NCBI RefSeq assembly: GCF_001591145.1
Contig: NZ_BCUF01000019.1
Span: 28,837-92,836 of the forward strand
Reading direction: 5' to 3'
DNA: 64,000 nt
DNA from: Vibrio harveyi NBRC 15634 = ATCC 14126 = KCTC 12724
GTDB lineage: Bacteria > Pseudomonadota > Gammaproteobacteria > Enterobacterales > Vibrionaceae
How positions within the stretch are numbered: position 1 is the stretch's first letter; each line of letters opens with the position of its first letter. Position numbers and translations under genes: made by a program. Positions 27,296 to 36,957 of the stretch are shown piece by piece. The notes below the pieces were generated by a model. That model had not been told where the DNA came from, made no database searches, and saw nothing but the letters and a program-made list of their open reading frames with translations.

Positions 27296-27480
27296 AAAAA
27301 AAGCCCAGACGAAAAATTGTCTGGGCGGATACAAACATAGGAGTTAATAAGAAAAAGCAGCAATGTAGCAACTAGATAGAAACAAGTTTGACGGCCTGTG
27401 AAACTTTAAATGCCCTAGTTGTTACAGTAATTCAGACCGAGACAATTCCAAACAGTTCCATTTTTTTTAGAATTTTTTTT
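27296..27480 (-). ncRNA. Candidate leftward small RNA ending at a strong terminator
   Basis: On the minus strand, GCCCAGAC and GTCTGGGC (27326-27319 and 27310-27303) form an eight-base stem followed by seven T residues, a textbook terminator, yet no leftward gene lies upstream. The transcript before it contains ACTCCTATG, able to pair with a Shine-Dalgarno and start codon, as many Hfq-dependent RNAs do. I see no clear promoter, so the 5' end given is a guess. Confidence 0.35.
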
Positions 27481-27531
27481 CACAAAACAATATTCGCTTT
27501 AAATTCATTCCTTTAAGTTCGCACTTCTTTT

Positions 27532-27548
27532 ATCTGGTCAGACCAATG
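27532..27548. promoter_or_regulatory. FadR operator upstream of psrA-fadE
   Basis: ATCTGGTCAGACCAATG fits the FadR consensus AnCTGGTCnGACCnGTT closely in its left half and core. FadR represses beta-oxidation genes until long-chain acyl-CoA is present, which fits the fadE gene downstream. Confidence 0.7.
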
Positions 27549-27601
27549 CTTGAAAGTGTGATGTTAATCATTTGTTAATTTCAGGTTTCGGGAGTATATT
27601 T

Positions 27602-27615
27602 CAAACAGTTGTTTA
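27602..27615. promoter_or_regulatory. PsrA-type operator
   Basis: CAAACAGTTGTTTA contains AAAC-N4-GTTT, the core of the PsrA box known from Pseudomonas and Shewanella, 15 bases before the start of the TetR regulator. It probably mediates autorepression released by fatty acids. Confidence 0.6.
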
Positions 27616-27630
27616 ATACGAGTGATTGAA

Positions 27631-28257
27631 ATGGCCCCGAGAAGTACAACTAAAGAAAAAATACTCGATGTAGCAGAAGGACTATTTGCAGAATACGGCT
27701 TCAATGACACATCACTACGAACCATTACTGGTAAGGCGAATGTCAACCTAGCTTCGGTTAACTACCACTTTGGCGATAAGAAAACGCTGGTGAGGGCAGT
27801 ATTAGACCGATACCTAGAAGCGCTAATGCCAAATATTAAGACGTCTTTGATCGAGTTAAACACGCGCGATGATTACAACATGGATGAAGTGTTTGAATCG
27901 CTACGTTTGCCTCTAAGAGCACTGAATGATGTGCGTCCGAATGGTACTGCGTTATTTATGTTGCTAATTGGTCGTGGATATACCGATGTCCAAGGTCATT
28001 TACGTTGGTTTATTAGTACAAGATATGAGGAAGTGCTGAAGCTGTTTATGTTTTCCATCATGAAAGCAAATTCGGAATTGACGGAAGAACAGTTGTTCTG
28101 GCGATTGCACTTCACACTAGGCACTTGTGTTTTCACTATGGCATCAAGCCAAGCGTTAACCGAGATTGCAGAAAGTAAGTTTGAAAAAGAGGTCGATGCA
28201 AAGTCTGTCGTTGATCTTCTGATTCCATACTTGTCGGCAGGTATGTCAGCCAAGTAA
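27631..28257 (+). CDS. psrA: TetR-family regulator, PsrA type
   Basis: A 208-residue TetR protein with an N-terminal helix-turn-helix (TKEKILDVAEGLFAEYGFNDTSLRTI... NVNLASVNYHFGDKKTL) and a ligand-binding C-terminus. Linkage to fadE (68 bases downstream, same strand) and an AAAC-N4-GTTT box before the gene identify it as the PsrA type, a fatty-acid-responsive repressor in gammaproteobacteria. I start at the ATG at 27631; a GTG three codons upstream (27622) is possible, and neither has a strong ribosome binding site. Confidence 0.75.
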   Translation: MAPRSTTKEKILDVAEGLFAEYGFNDTSLRTITGKANVNLASVNYHFGDKKTLVRAVLDRYLEALMPNIKTSLIELNTRDDYNMDEVFESLRLPLRALNDVRPNGTALFMLLIGRGYTDVQGHLRWFISTRYEEVLKLFMFSIMKANSELTEEQLFWRLHFTLGTCVFTMASSQALTEIAESKFEKEVDAKSVVDLLIPYLSAGMSAK

Positions 28258-28325
28258 ACGAAATTAAATCAATAATAAAATAAGTTAAAGCCGCGAGCGG
28301 TGACGTGAACAAAAGGATCTGAACT

Positions 28326-30611
28326 ATGAGCTCTCTACGAAGAAAATGGATTAGTGACCCAGCATTCAAAATGTTTAAGAAAGTACTGCCTCCATTGTCG
28401 AGCACGGAAAAAGAAGCGATGGAAGCGGGTAGCGTATGGTGGGATGCTGAGCTGTTCTCAGGCAAACCTAACTTTACGACGTTACATCATTATCCAAAAC
28501 CTGCGCTTTCTTCTGAAGAACAAGCTTTCATGGACAATGAACTCGAAACATTGCTTGAAATGCTTGATGATCAAAAGATCGTTAAGGAAGACAGAGATCT
28601 TTCGCCTGAAGTATGGGAATACTTGCGCAAAGAGCGTTTCTTCTCGTTAATCATTTCAAAAGAGTATGGCGGTCGTGAGTTCTCAGCACTGGCTAACTCG
28701 ACCATCGTTTCTCGCATCGCAACACGTAGTATCAGTGCTGCGGTATCAGTGATGGTTCCAAACTCTCTGGGACCTGGTGAGTTGCTGTCTCACTATGGTA
28801 CTCAAGAACAGAAAGATTATTGGTTGCCGCGTTTAGCAGATGGTACGGACATTCCGTGTTTCGCCCTTACAGGTCCAGAAGCGGGCTCTGATGCCGGTGG
28901 CATTCCAGATCAAGGCGTAGTGTGTTACGGAACTCACGAAGGTGAAGAAGTTCTTGGTATCCGTGTTAGCTGGAATAAGCGTTATATCACTCTAGCGCCA
29001 GTAGCAACAGTTCTTGGGTTGGCATTTAAGCTTCAAGATCCTGATGGTCTACTTGGCGACAAAAAAGACGTGGGCATTACTTGTGCACTTATCCCAGCAG
29101 ATCATGAAGGTGTGGAGATCGGTGAGCGTCACGACCCACTAGGGTCTGCATTCATGAACGGTCCAACACGCGGTAATGATGTATTCATTCCAATGGAATG
29201 GTTGATTGGTGGTTCCGAATACGCAGGTAAAGGCTGGCGTATGTTGGTGGAATGTCTATCGGCTGGTCGTGGTATCTCTCTTCCTGCACTTGGCACCGCG
29301 ATTGGTCACCTTACAACGCGTACAACCGGTGCTTATGCATATGTTCGTAAGCAGTTTGGTATGTCGATTGGTAAGTTTGAAGGTGTGGCAGAAGCGATGG
29401 GTCGCATTGGTGGTTTAACTTACCTGTTGGAAGCGACACGAACGCTGACAACCACTTCTCTGGATATGAAGGAGAAGCCGGGCATCGTGACCGCAATTGC
29501 CAAATACCACATGACCGAAATGGCTCGTACTATCCTGAACGACTCTTTCGATATTCATGCAGGACGTGCAATTCAAGATGGCCCAATGAATTACCTAGCT
29601 AAGCACTATCTGGGTATTCCCGTTGCGATTACCGTTGAAGGTGCAAACATCCTGACTCGCAACTTGATGATCTTCGGTCAAGGTGCGACACGTTGTCATC
29701 CATATGTTTTGAAAGAAATGGAAGCAGCAGCAAACCCAGATGTAAAAGAAGGCGCAAAAGAGTTTGACGAATTGTTGTTCAAACATATTAAACATGCGAT
29801 GGGTAATACTTTTGGTGCTCTTGGCGCGGCATTGACAGGTTCTCGCTTTGTTAAAGCGCACATGAGCGGTCCTACGCAGCAATACTATAAAGACATCACG
29901 CGCTTAAGCCGCGCACTTGCAGTGAGCGCAGACTTTGCAATGTTAACTCTAGGTGGCGATCTGAAGCGTAAAGAAATGATCTCTGCACGCCTCGGTGATG
30001 GTTTGAGTTACTTGTACATGGCGTCCGCTGCACTTAAGAAGTACGAAGATGAAGGTCGTCAACAAGGTGATTTGAACTTTGTGCACTATGCCGTTCAGCA
30101 CTGTTTGTACAACGCATCGAAGTCGCTTAATGAAGCGTATTCAAACTTCCCAGTGAAATACGTCGGTGGCGTTCTGAAAGGTCTGTTGTTCCCATTGGGT
30201 AATCACTTCAAAGCTCCAAGCGATGAGCTCTGTGTGAGCCTTGCAGAGGCAATGATGACGCCTGGAGCTCAACGTGACCGAATGACGAGCTTATGCTATA
30301 TCGGTCAATCAGAGGATGATAGCGTAGGGCTCATGGAACGAGCGTTCCTTGCGATGTACGACGTGAAGCCTCTTGAACGCAAACTGATGAAAGCAGCGAA
30401 AGATGGCAAGGTAGCGCGTAAAGGTTTATTGCATGACCGTCTACAACAAGCATTCGAAGCGGACGTACTTACTGAGCAAGAAATTGATCAAATTATGGCA
30501 GCAGACAAACTGCGCTATAAAGCGATTCAAGTCGACCATTTTAGCCACGACTTTTCAGAAGTTCGTACTAATGCACCAAGCAAAAAATCGCATTTGAACT
30601 CGGCAGCGTAA
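28326..30611 (+). CDS. fadE: Acyl-CoA dehydrogenase FadE
   Basis: FadE catalyses the first step of fatty-acid beta-oxidation, oxidising acyl-CoA to trans-2-enoyl-CoA with FAD. The 761-residue protein has the FadE-type long architecture: a ~60-residue N-terminal part, the acyl-CoA dehydrogenase core with IISKEYGGREFSALANS, CFALTGPEAGSDAG (FAD/substrate loop) and the C-terminal helical domain, then the FadE-specific ~200-residue extension. It is shorter than E. coli FadE (814) because the N-terminal membrane segment is reduced. It lies 68 bases after psrA and is probably controlled by the FadR and PsrA sites there. Confidence 0.93.
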   Translation: MSSLRRKWISDPAFKMFKKVLPPLSSTEKEAMEAGSVWWDAELFSGKPNFTTLHHYPKPALSSEEQAFMDNELETLLEMLDDQKIVKEDRDLSPEVWEYLRKERFFSLIISKEYGGREFSALANSTIVSRIATRSISAAVSVMVPNSLGPGELLSHYGTQEQKDYWLPRLADGTDIPCFALTGPEAGSDAGGIPDQGVVCYGTHEGEEVLGIRVSWNKRYITLAPVATVLGLAFKLQDPDGLLGDKKDVGITCALIPADHEGVEIGERHDPLGSAFMNGPTRGNDVFIPMEWLIGGSEYAGKGWRMLVECLSAGRGISLPALGTAIGHLTTRTTGAYAYVRKQFGMSIGKFEGVAEAMGRIGGLTYLLEATRTLTTTSLDMKEKPGIVTAIAKYHMTEMARTILNDSFDIHAGRAIQDGPMNYLAKHYLGIPVAITVEGANILTRNLMIFGQGATRCHPYVLKEMEAAANPDVKEGAKEFDELLFKHIKHAMGNTFGALGAALTGSRFVKAHMSGPTQQYYKDITRLSRALAVSADFAMLTLGGDLKRKEMISARLGDGLSYLYMASAALKKYEDEGRQQGDLNFVHYAVQHCLYNASKSLNEAYSNFPVKYVGGVLKGLLFPLGNHFKAPSDELCVSLAEAMMTPGAQRDRMTSLCYIGQSEDDSVGLMERAFLAMYDVKPLERKLMKAAKDGKVARKGLLHDRLQQAFEADVLTEQEIDQIMAADKLRYKAIQVDHFSHDFSEVRTNAPSKKSHLNSAA

Positions 30612-30632
30612 TACGACCGCGCATAAAATAAG

Positions 30633-30663
30633 AAAAGCACCTCAATTGAGGTGCTTTTTCGTG
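30633..30663 (+). terminator. fadE terminator
   Basis: AAAAGCACCTCAATTGAGGTGCTTTT is a near-perfect palindrome with a T tract, about 20 bases after the fadE stop. Confidence 0.88.
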
Positions 30664-30789
30664 TTTGAGCCTATAGCTTTTTTGTTGAGTGCTCCAACCA
30701 CTTGCATTTTCGCAGCATTTTTACAGAAATTAGGTGCGAAGTAGGGCTGAACCTTTTATCCTAGCAACGTTTTTTAAAGGAAGTTGAAT

Positions 30790-31992
30790 ATGATCATCAA
30801 ACCTAGAATTCGTGGATTTATCTGTACTACTACGCACCCAGTGGGTTGTGAAGCTAACGTAAAAGAACAAATTGCTTACACTAAAGCGCAAGGTCCAATT
30901 AAAAACGCGCCAAAACGCGTTCTTGTTGTGGGTGCATCAAGTGGCTACGGTCTATCTTCTCGTATCGCTGCGGCATTTGGTGGCGGCGCTTCAACTATTG
31001 GTGTTTTCTTCGAAAAAGAAGGCACAGAGAAGAAGCCAGGTACAGCAGGTTTTTACAACGCGGCTGCTTTCGAGAAGCTAGCTCGTGAAGAAGGTCTGTA
31101 CGCGAAAAGCCTAAACGGCGACGCTTTCTCAAATGAAGCAAAACAGAAAACAATCGATCTGATCAAAGAAGACCTTGGTCAGGTGGATATGGTGGTTTAC
31201 TCACTGGCTTCTCCAGTACGTAAAATGCCAGAAACGGGTGAACTGATCCGTTCAGCACTTAAGCCTATCGGTGAAACTTACACGTCGACTGCTGTTGATA
31301 CCAACAAAGACGTAATCATCGAAGCAAGCGTAGAGCCTGCTACTGAGCAAGAAATCCAAGACACAGTAACCGTAATGGGCGGTGAAGACTGGGAACTATG
31401 GATTAATGCACTATCAGAAGCTGGCGTTCTAGCAGATGGCTGCAAAACTGTGGCGTACAGCTACATCGGTACAGAGCTTACTTGGCCGATCTACTGGGAT
31501 GGTGCTCTAGGTAAAGCGAAAATGGACCTAGACCGCGCAGCAGCAGCACTTAACGAGAAACTATCAACAACTGGCGGTAGCGCAAACGTAGCGGTACTTA
31601 AGTCTGTTGTGACTCAAGCAAGTTCTGCAATTCCTGTCATGCCTCTTTACATCGCGATGGTGTTCAAGAAAATGCGTGAAGAAGGCGTACACGAAGGTTG
31701 TATGGAGCAAATCTTCCGTATGTTCAGCCAACGTCTTTACAAAGAAGACGGCAGCGCAGCAGAAGTAGATGAAGTAAACCGTCTGCGTCTGGATGACTGG
31801 GAACTACGTGAAGATATCCAGCAACACTGCCGAGATCTATGGCCACAAATTACCTCTGAAAACCTAAAAGAGCTGACTGACTACGTTGAGTACAAAGAAG
31901 AGTTCTTGAAGCTATTCGGCTTTGGTGTTGACGGTGTGGATTACGAAGCAGACGTTAACCCAGCAGTAGAAACAGATTTCACTCAAATCTAA
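30790..31992 (+). CDS. fabV: Trans-2-enoyl-ACP reductase FabV
   Basis: FabV performs the last reduction in each cycle of fatty-acid synthesis; the class was first described in V. cholerae and is tolerant to triclosan. The protein has the N-terminal [20 protein letters not shown], the NADH-binding [19 protein letters not shown], and the FabV/TER active-site Tyr-x8-Lys in [11 protein letters not shown] place the start at 30790 or slightly upstream at 30784 (ATGATCATCAAA begins at 30790 when the TTGAATATG reading is trimmed); GGAAGTTGA serves as ribosome binding site. It follows fadE but after a terminator, so it has its own promoter. Confidence 0.9.
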   Translation: MIIKPRIRGFICTTTHPVGCEANVKEQIAYTKAQGPIKNAPKRVLVVGASSGYGLSSRIAAAFGGGASTIGVFFEKEGTEKKPGTAGFYNAAAFEKLAREEGLYAKSLNGDAFSNEAKQKTIDLIKEDLGQVDMVVYSLASPVRKMPETGELIRSALKPIGETYTSTAVDTNKDVIIEASVEPATEQEIQDTVTVMGGEDWELWINALSEAGVLADGCKTVAYSYIGTELTWPIYWDGALGKAKMDLDRAAAALNEKLSTTGGSANVAVLKSVVTQASSAIPVMPLYIAMVFKKMREEGVHEGCMEQIFRMFSQRLYKEDGSAAEVDEVNRLRLDDWELREDIQQHCRDLWPQITSENLKELTDYVEYKEEFLKLFGFGVDGVDYEADVNPAVETDFTQI

Positions 31993-32009
31993 TCGTTTCT
32001 AACGGTATT

Positions 32010-32037
32010 AAAAAGGCGCTCATTGAGCGCCTTTTTT
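32010..32037. terminator. Bidirectional terminator between fabV and ybjL
   Basis: AAAAAGGCGCTCATTGAGCGCCTTTTTT is a near-perfect palindrome between convergent genes. Confidence 0.9.
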
Positions 32038-32105
32038 GTGTCTTGAATCTCTGTGCTGAATAATGAGCGCTGCTTGAACACACCTGAAAAGCGCGCTCAA
32101 AGAGA

Positions 32106-33788
32106 TTAACTCAAAATAATCAGAATCGTACCGGCTAAAGTCATTAAGATATTGGCAATCGCGTAGGTACCTGCGTAGCCAAGGGCTGGAATAGTCGACT
32201 TCGCGTATTCGTTCACTACGTCCATTGCTGGTGCACACGTACGAGCACCGATGATGGCACCAAAGAGTAGAGCACGGTTCATCTTAAGTACGTAAGCGCC
32301 AACTAGGTACGCGAGCACGACAGGCACAACACTAACGATAAATGCCAAACCGATGATTTGTGGACCCACTTGAGTTAAGTGTTCAAACATCTTGCCACCG
32401 GCGCTTAAGCCGATGCCAACCATAAAGAACATTAAACCTAAGTCTTTGACCATATTCAATGCCCCTTGCGGTACATAACCGAAAGTAGGGTGGTTCGCTC
32501 GTAGGAAGCCCAGCGTGATGCCTGAAAGCAACAGGCCAACTGCGTTACCTAGGCTGAATGACACTTGACCAAACGTCATGGTCACCAAACCAAACATAAT
32601 ACCTAGAATGAAGAAGCTACAGAATGCGAGCAAGTCTGCCATCTGGCTGTGGATCGAGATGAAACCGATTTTCTCAGCGAGACCATGAACACGACTCTTC
32701 TCTCCACTTACTTGGAGCACATCACCTTTGGCTAGAACAATGTCCAAGTCCATTGGCATTTCAATTTGAGCACGCACTACGCGGTTCAAGAAACAGCCGA
32801 ATTCCGATAGATTCAAATCAGATAGGCGCTTACCAGCAATTGCATCACTTTTAACCACGATCTCTTCTTCGACGATTCGAAGGTCCAGCAAGTTACGGTC
32901 GAATACTTCTTTACCGTTGCGAAAGCTTGGATCAAGACGTGCATGGCTATCTGGGAAGCCTACCAATGCGATTTCGTCACCTTCTTGCAGGATTGCATCA
33001 CCGTCTGGGTGAGCAAGGATACCATTACGGCGAATACGCTCTATGTAGCAGCCTGTTTGGCGGTAAATGCCCAATTCGCGAAGGTTCTTACCATCTGTCC
33101 AGTCAATCAGCTCAGGACCAACGCGGTACGCGCGGATGATTGGCAAGTAGACCTTACGTTGGCTAGAGTTACCCAATCCACGTTCTTGCGCAATTTGCTG
33201 AGCTGAATCGGATAGATTCTGCTTTTGCAGTTTTGGCAACAGTTTGGCGAACATGATCATACTGATCAAACCCACCAAATAAGCCATCGCATAACCAACC
33301 GATAGATTTTCTAATACTAAAGAAAAATCCATGTTTCGTGGGATGGTTGCAAGACCAGAATTCAACGCATCTTGTGCGCCCACCAATACAGGCGTAGCGG
33401 TAAGAGCGCCGGCCATCATACCCGCAGATAGACCAAAATCGAGTCCCATGTAATGGCTACAGAAATAGGTTAACCCTACCGCTGAGACTAATACGGTCAT
33501 GCTCAAAATAAAATAATGTTTACCGTCGCGGAAAAATATGCCGAAAAAGTTTGGACCAGCTTCAATACCTACACAGTAGATAAATAGCATAAAGCCGATG
33601 GTTAGGGCTTCTGCGTTAAAGGAGAAACCAAGATGACCCATAACAAGAGAAGTAATGAGGACGCCTATGGAGTTACCTAACTGTAGGTTTCCAAAGCGGA
33701 TTTTACCAATGGCAAGACCAATTGCTAATACGACGAAGATTAGAAGAATAGGGTTTTGTTCAAGAAGGTGTACGACGTCTATGTTCAC
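32106..33788 (-). CDS. ybjL: Putative transporter YbjL (AspT/YidE family)
   Basis: A 560-residue membrane protein of the aspartate:alanine exchanger/YidE family. Two membrane halves (about five helices each) flank two central TrkA-C (RCK_C) domains: [28 protein letters not shown] and [26 protein letters not shown] (seen in parts). It aligns closely with E. coli YbjL from its first residues, which supports a GTG start at 33788 ([10 protein letters not shown]); the frame can be extended to a TTG at 33815. The substrate is unknown. It lies beside grxA as in E. coli. Confidence 0.88.
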   Translation of the reverse strand: MNIDVVHLLEQNPILLIFVVLAIGLAIGKIRFGNLQLGNSIGVLITSLVMGHLGFSFNAEALTIGFMLFIYCVGIEAGPNFFGIFFRDGKHYFILSMTVLVSAVGLTYFCSHYMGLDFGLSAGMMAGALTATPVLVGAQDALNSGLATIPRNMDFSLVLENLSVGYAMAYLVGLISMIMFAKLLPKLQKQNLSDSAQQIAQERGLGNSSQRKVYLPIIRAYRVGPELIDWTDGKNLRELGIYRQTGCYIERIRRNGILAHPDGDAILQEGDEIALVGFPDSHARLDPSFRNGKEVFDRNLLDLRIVEEEIVVKSDAIAGKRLSDLNLSEFGCFLNRVVRAQIEMPMDLDIVLAKGDVLQVSGEKSRVHGLAEKIGFISIHSQMADLLAFCSFFILGIMFGLVTMTFGQVSFSLGNAVGLLLSGITLGFLRANHPTFGYVPQGALNMVKDLGLMFFMVGIGLSAGGKMFEHLTQVGPQIIGLAFIVSVVPVVLAYLVGAYVLKMNRALLFGAIIGARTCAPAMDVVNEYAKSTIPALGYAGTYAIANILMTLAGTILIILS

Positions 33789-33923
33789 TGTGTGGCTCGG
33801 TAAAGTGTGTGCCAAATAAAAGATTAAGAGTTGCGAATTGTAACTAAATATAGCAAAAAGATAAGTGAATTTTTTTAGGTTTTACTATTACTTGACGTAA
33901 GGGAATAACAAATTGAATAAACA

Positions 33924-33955
33924 ATAAAAAAGCCGCTAATAGCGGCTTTTAAAAA
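33924..33955. terminator. grxA terminator
   Basis: AAAAAGCCGCTAATAGCGGCTTTT palindrome directly after the grxA stop, with a T tract in the leftward direction. Confidence 0.88.
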
Positions 33956-33969
33956 TTCAGTAATTTGGA

Positions 33970-34236
33970 TTACTCGTCGAATAGACCTAGGTGCTCTTTT
34001 GCGTAAGCTTCAAAATCATCACAACCACCAATGTGTGTTTGGTCGATGAAGATTTGAGGAACAGTTTCTACTGGCTTACCAACTGTTTTCTCTAGGTCAG
34101 CTTTAGAAATACCTTCAGCGTGGATGTCTACGTAACGGTAGTTGAAGTCATCACGTTTTGCTTTAAGTGTTTCTGCGTGCTCTTTCGCGCGAACACAGAA
34201 TGGGCAAGCTGGGCGACCAAAGATAACTACGAACAT
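33970..34236 (-). CDS. grxA: Glutaredoxin 1
   Basis: GrxA is a small glutathione-dependent dithiol reductant for ribonucleotide reductase and other targets. The 88-residue protein has the dithiol active site CPFC (residues 11-14) in GRPACPFCVRA, the cis-proline in TVPQIFID, and the GSH-binding GGCDDFEAY. The start at 34236 follows AGGAGAAATAAG; the longer reading to 34275 has no family support. It is followed by a terminator, and in E. coli is induced by OxyR; a partial OxyR-like site lies about 110 bases upstream. Confidence 0.95.
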   Translation of the reverse strand: MFVVIFGRPACPFCVRAKEHAETLKAKRDDFNYRYVDIHAEGISKADLEKTVGKPVETVPQIFIDQTHIGGCDDFEAYAKEHLGLFDE

Positions 34237-34596
34237 AATCTTATTTCTCCTAAAATCTATTCTTTTTGAAAGCACAACTAGACTTCATGTCGGTACATGC
34301 TTTCGTTTCTTGAGACAACTATGCCCGATCCAGATACGGAAATAAAGCAGCATTTACCTCTTGTCTCGATAGGCGAAATCTATCGTATAAAAACTAAACA
34401 CGCACTAAGCTTAAAGCCATGAAAAGTCACTTTTTAGAATGATTCTTAACCGCAAAAGCACATGACGTAAGTATGTGAAGTGACGCATAAAAACACACTT
34501 TTTGAAGGGTTAATGGCGGCAAGGTGCACTTGGTCAACTTTTTTTGGTGGAAAGAATAGCACTCTAGTGTGAGTTGTTGTTTTGGGGAGGAAGTGT
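34237..34596. other. Divergent grxA / alcohol dehydrogenase promoter region
   Basis: About 360 bases between the divergent starts. Apart from the OxyR-like motif listed separately I find only AT-rich sequence and the GGGGAGG ribosome binding site just before 34597. Confidence 0.5.
34347..34383. promoter_or_regulatory. Candidate OxyR site upstream of grxA
   Basis: ATAG-N7-CTAT (34369-34383) matches one OxyR dyad, and a degenerate second dyad (GCAG-N7-CTCT, 34347-34361) lies at the expected seven-base spacing. OxyR control of grxA is established in E. coli; this site is a visual match only. Confidence 0.35.
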
Positions 34597-35835
34597 ATGT
34601 TTCAGTTTATGACTGCGACACGGATTATCTTCGGCGAGGGAGCACTCCAATCTTCGCTGTCTGTAATCAATCAATTTGGCTACAGCGTTTTACTGGTGAC
34701 TGGTAAAGATACGCAACGTGCCACACCTATCATTAATTATCTAAAAGCGCAGAACATGCGTTATCAACACGTTGCCATCAATGGTGAACCTAATATCACA
34801 ATGGTAGAAGAAACCGCAGTGCTTGGACGTAAGTTCCAACCTGATATGGTTATCGCGATTGGAGGGGGTAGTGTCATTGATATGGGCAAAGCGCTCGCGG
34901 CGATCATACCTAACCAAGGTGACGTCTATGACTACGTCGAAGTCGTTGGAAGAAACGTTCCTTTGAAAACCAAGCCGATTCATTTTATTGCTATTCCTAC
35001 GACAGCAAGCACAGGGTCAGAGGTAACCAGAAATGCCGTGCTTAAATCGGGGCAAGACCAAGTGAAAGTAAGCTTAAGAAGCCCGGAAATGCTCGCAGAC
35101 GTTGCGATTGTTGATCCAACCTTAACCTATGGTACTGACCAGTATACCTCTGGTCGTGGCGCGATGGATGCGTTTACTCACCTTATGGAAGCCTACGTTT
35201 GTGGTGATCCAAATCCTCTTACCGATATGGTGTGTGAAGAAGGTTTACGTCGCTTAAGCCGCTCAGTAATTGCAGGGTGTAAACAAGACAGTCACAAAGC
35301 CAGATCAGACCTTTCTTTTGCGGCACTTTTAGGCGGAATGGCAATCACAAATGCCAAGCTCGGCGCTGCGCATGGTTTAGCTTCCGCATTGGGAGGCAAG
35401 CTTGATGCGCCGCATAGTGTGATTACTGCACGTCTGGCTCCGCATGTGATGCAAGAGAATATCAATGCGGCAAAGCAAGCAGGACGAAGTGATGTGATCA
35501 GTCGTTATAAGCGTTTAGCGCAATTAGTGACGGACCGAACTAATGCCAATGAGCACGATGGCGTGCTTTGGGTGAAAATGGTGTTAGATAAGCTAGCGCT
35601 ACCTCAGTTAGGTAAGTTTGGAGTATGCCAAACTTCTTTTGAGCAAGTTGCGGATGATGCTTTGAAGTCAGTAGCAATCAAAGGCAACCCCTTACCCCTT
35701 ACGCAGGATCGGTTGGTGTACATTCTTCGTCAAGTTTGTGATTGTAGCGATGCGTGTGTAGGAGAGAGTTCGCATCACGTAAGTTCAGTAGAAGTGCTGG
35801 AGTCTCGCTCTGATCTATCGGATGTGAATCAATAG
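34597..35835 (+). CDS. Iron-containing alcohol dehydrogenase
   Basis: A type III (Fe-dependent) alcohol dehydrogenase of about 412 residues. It shows the NAD-binding GGGSVIDMGKALAA, IPTTASTGSEVT, and metal ligands in AMDAFTHLMEAYV (Asp, His), AAHGLASALGG (His) and APHSVITARL (His). GGGGAGG precedes the ATG at 34597; a TTG five codons earlier is rejected. The last ~30 residues (CDCSDACVGESSHH and a Ser/Asp-rich end) extend beyond the usual fold and are unusual. The physiological alcohol or aldehyde is unknown. Confidence 0.88.
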   Translation: MFQFMTATRIIFGEGALQSSLSVINQFGYSVLLVTGKDTQRATPIINYLKAQNMRYQHVAINGEPNITMVEETAVLGRKFQPDMVIAIGGGSVIDMGKALAAIIPNQGDVYDYVEVVGRNVPLKTKPIHFIAIPTTASTGSEVTRNAVLKSGQDQVKVSLRSPEMLADVAIVDPTLTYGTDQYTSGRGAMDAFTHLMEAYVCGDPNPLTDMVCEEGLRRLSRSVIAGCKQDSHKARSDLSFAALLGGMAITNAKLGAAHGLASALGGKLDAPHSVITARLAPHVMQENINAAKQAGRSDVISRYKRLAQLVTDRTNANEHDGVLWVKMVLDKLALPQLGKFGVCQTSFEQVADDALKSVAIKGNPLPLTQDRLVYILRQVCDCSDACVGESSHHVSSVEVLESRSDLSDVNQ

Positions 35836-35856
35836 AAATACGACCTGAACAGATAC

Positions 35857-35890
35857 GAAAAGGGGAGCTACTTAGCTCCCCTTTCTATTT
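35857..35890. terminator. Bidirectional terminator between alcohol dehydrogenase and hexR
   Basis: AAAAGGGGAGCTACTTAGCTCCCCTTT stem between convergent genes. Confidence 0.9.
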
Positions 35891-35914
35891 TTTATTACAG
35901 ACTAAGTCGATTCG

Positions 35915-36769
35915 TTAGTATTGACTTAGCTTATCGTAGCGGCTGTCTTTCAATGCGTCTTTTACTCGCTTTAGGTTTTCACGGAAGCCAGTACCACGGC
36001 GCAGCGTGAAGCCTGTTGCTAGGACATCGATAACCGTCATTTGTACTACGCGACTTGCCATTGGCATATACACGTCGGTATCTTCTGGCACGTCTAGTGT
36101 AATAGCCAGTGAACTCGCTTTCTCTAGTGGTGAGTCTTTTGCTGTGATTGCAATAACGGTTGCACCGTTTTCACGTGCAAGGTTCGCAATCTCAACTTGG
36201 CTCTTAGTACGACCTGTGTGAGAAATCAGAACGATAACGTCATTGTCGCTACAGTTAATGCAGCTCATGCGTTGCATTACGATATCTTCAAAACAAGTAA
36301 TAGGAATGTTGAAGCGGATAAACTTGTTTTGAGCGTCGCGTGCGACAGAAGAAGAAGCACCTAGACCGAAGAATGAGATGCGCTTCGCTTGAGTCAGGAG
36401 ATCAACTGCACGATTAACTTGCATCGCATCAAGGCTGTTTTTTGCGACATCTAAACACGCCATTGTCGATTCGAAAATCTTGTGCGTGTAGGCATCAGGA
36501 CCATCGTCTTCTTCCACATTACGGTTAACGTAGGGCGTACCATTGGCAAGGCTTTGCGCAAGGTGAAGTTTAAAATCTGGGAAACCTTTGGTATCCAGAC
36601 GACGACAGAAACGGTTAACAGTAGGCTCACTCACGTCAGCCATTTTAGCTAACGTTGCAATGCTTGAATGAATTGCAGTTTGTGGAGACGCCATAATCAC
36701 TTCCGCAACTTTGCGCTCTGACTTACTGAAATTCTCCAGATTTTTTTGAATTTTTTCTAATGTATTCAT
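35915..36769 (-). CDS. hexR: RpiR-family regulator HexR
   Basis: HexR is a central-carbon regulator that binds 2-keto-3-deoxy-6-phosphogluconate and controls glycolytic, Entner-Doudoroff and gluconeogenic genes. The 284-residue protein has an N-terminal RpiR helix-turn-helix (SSIATLAKMADVSEPTVNRF) and a C-terminal sugar-isomerase (SIS) domain with FFGLGASSSVARDAQNK and VLISHTGRTKSQVEIA. The start at 36769 matches E. coli HexR (MNxLEKIQ); the GTG three codons upstream is less likely. A HexR-type palindrome lies about 190 bases upstream. Confidence 0.93.
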   Translation of the reverse strand: MNTLEKIQKNLENFSKSERKVAEVIMASPQTAIHSSIATLAKMADVSEPTVNRFCRRLDTKGFPDFKLHLAQSLANGTPYVNRNVEEDDGPDAYTHKIFESTMACLDVAKNSLDAMQVNRAVDLLTQAKRISFFGLGASSSVARDAQNKFIRFNIPITCFEDIVMQRMSCINCSDNDVIVLISHTGRTKSQVEIANLARENGATVIAITAKDSPLEKASSLAITLDVPEDTDVYMPMASRVVQMTVIDVLATGFTLRRGTGFRENLKRVKDALKDSRYDKLSQY

Positions 36770-36957
36770 AGTGTTCACGAGGGTATAGAGAACAACTCGC
36801 TGGCTCTGTTAACGAATGGAAACCCAAAGGCTTCTCGGTCTAGAGGGGCGTTAACGAAAACTACCAGCGCCATAAATTCAGTATAAACCCGATCCTCAAT
36901 CTGGCTAAACCAAATACGGTTACTATTTCGTGAGAATTTGACAAGCCTCAAACAAAA

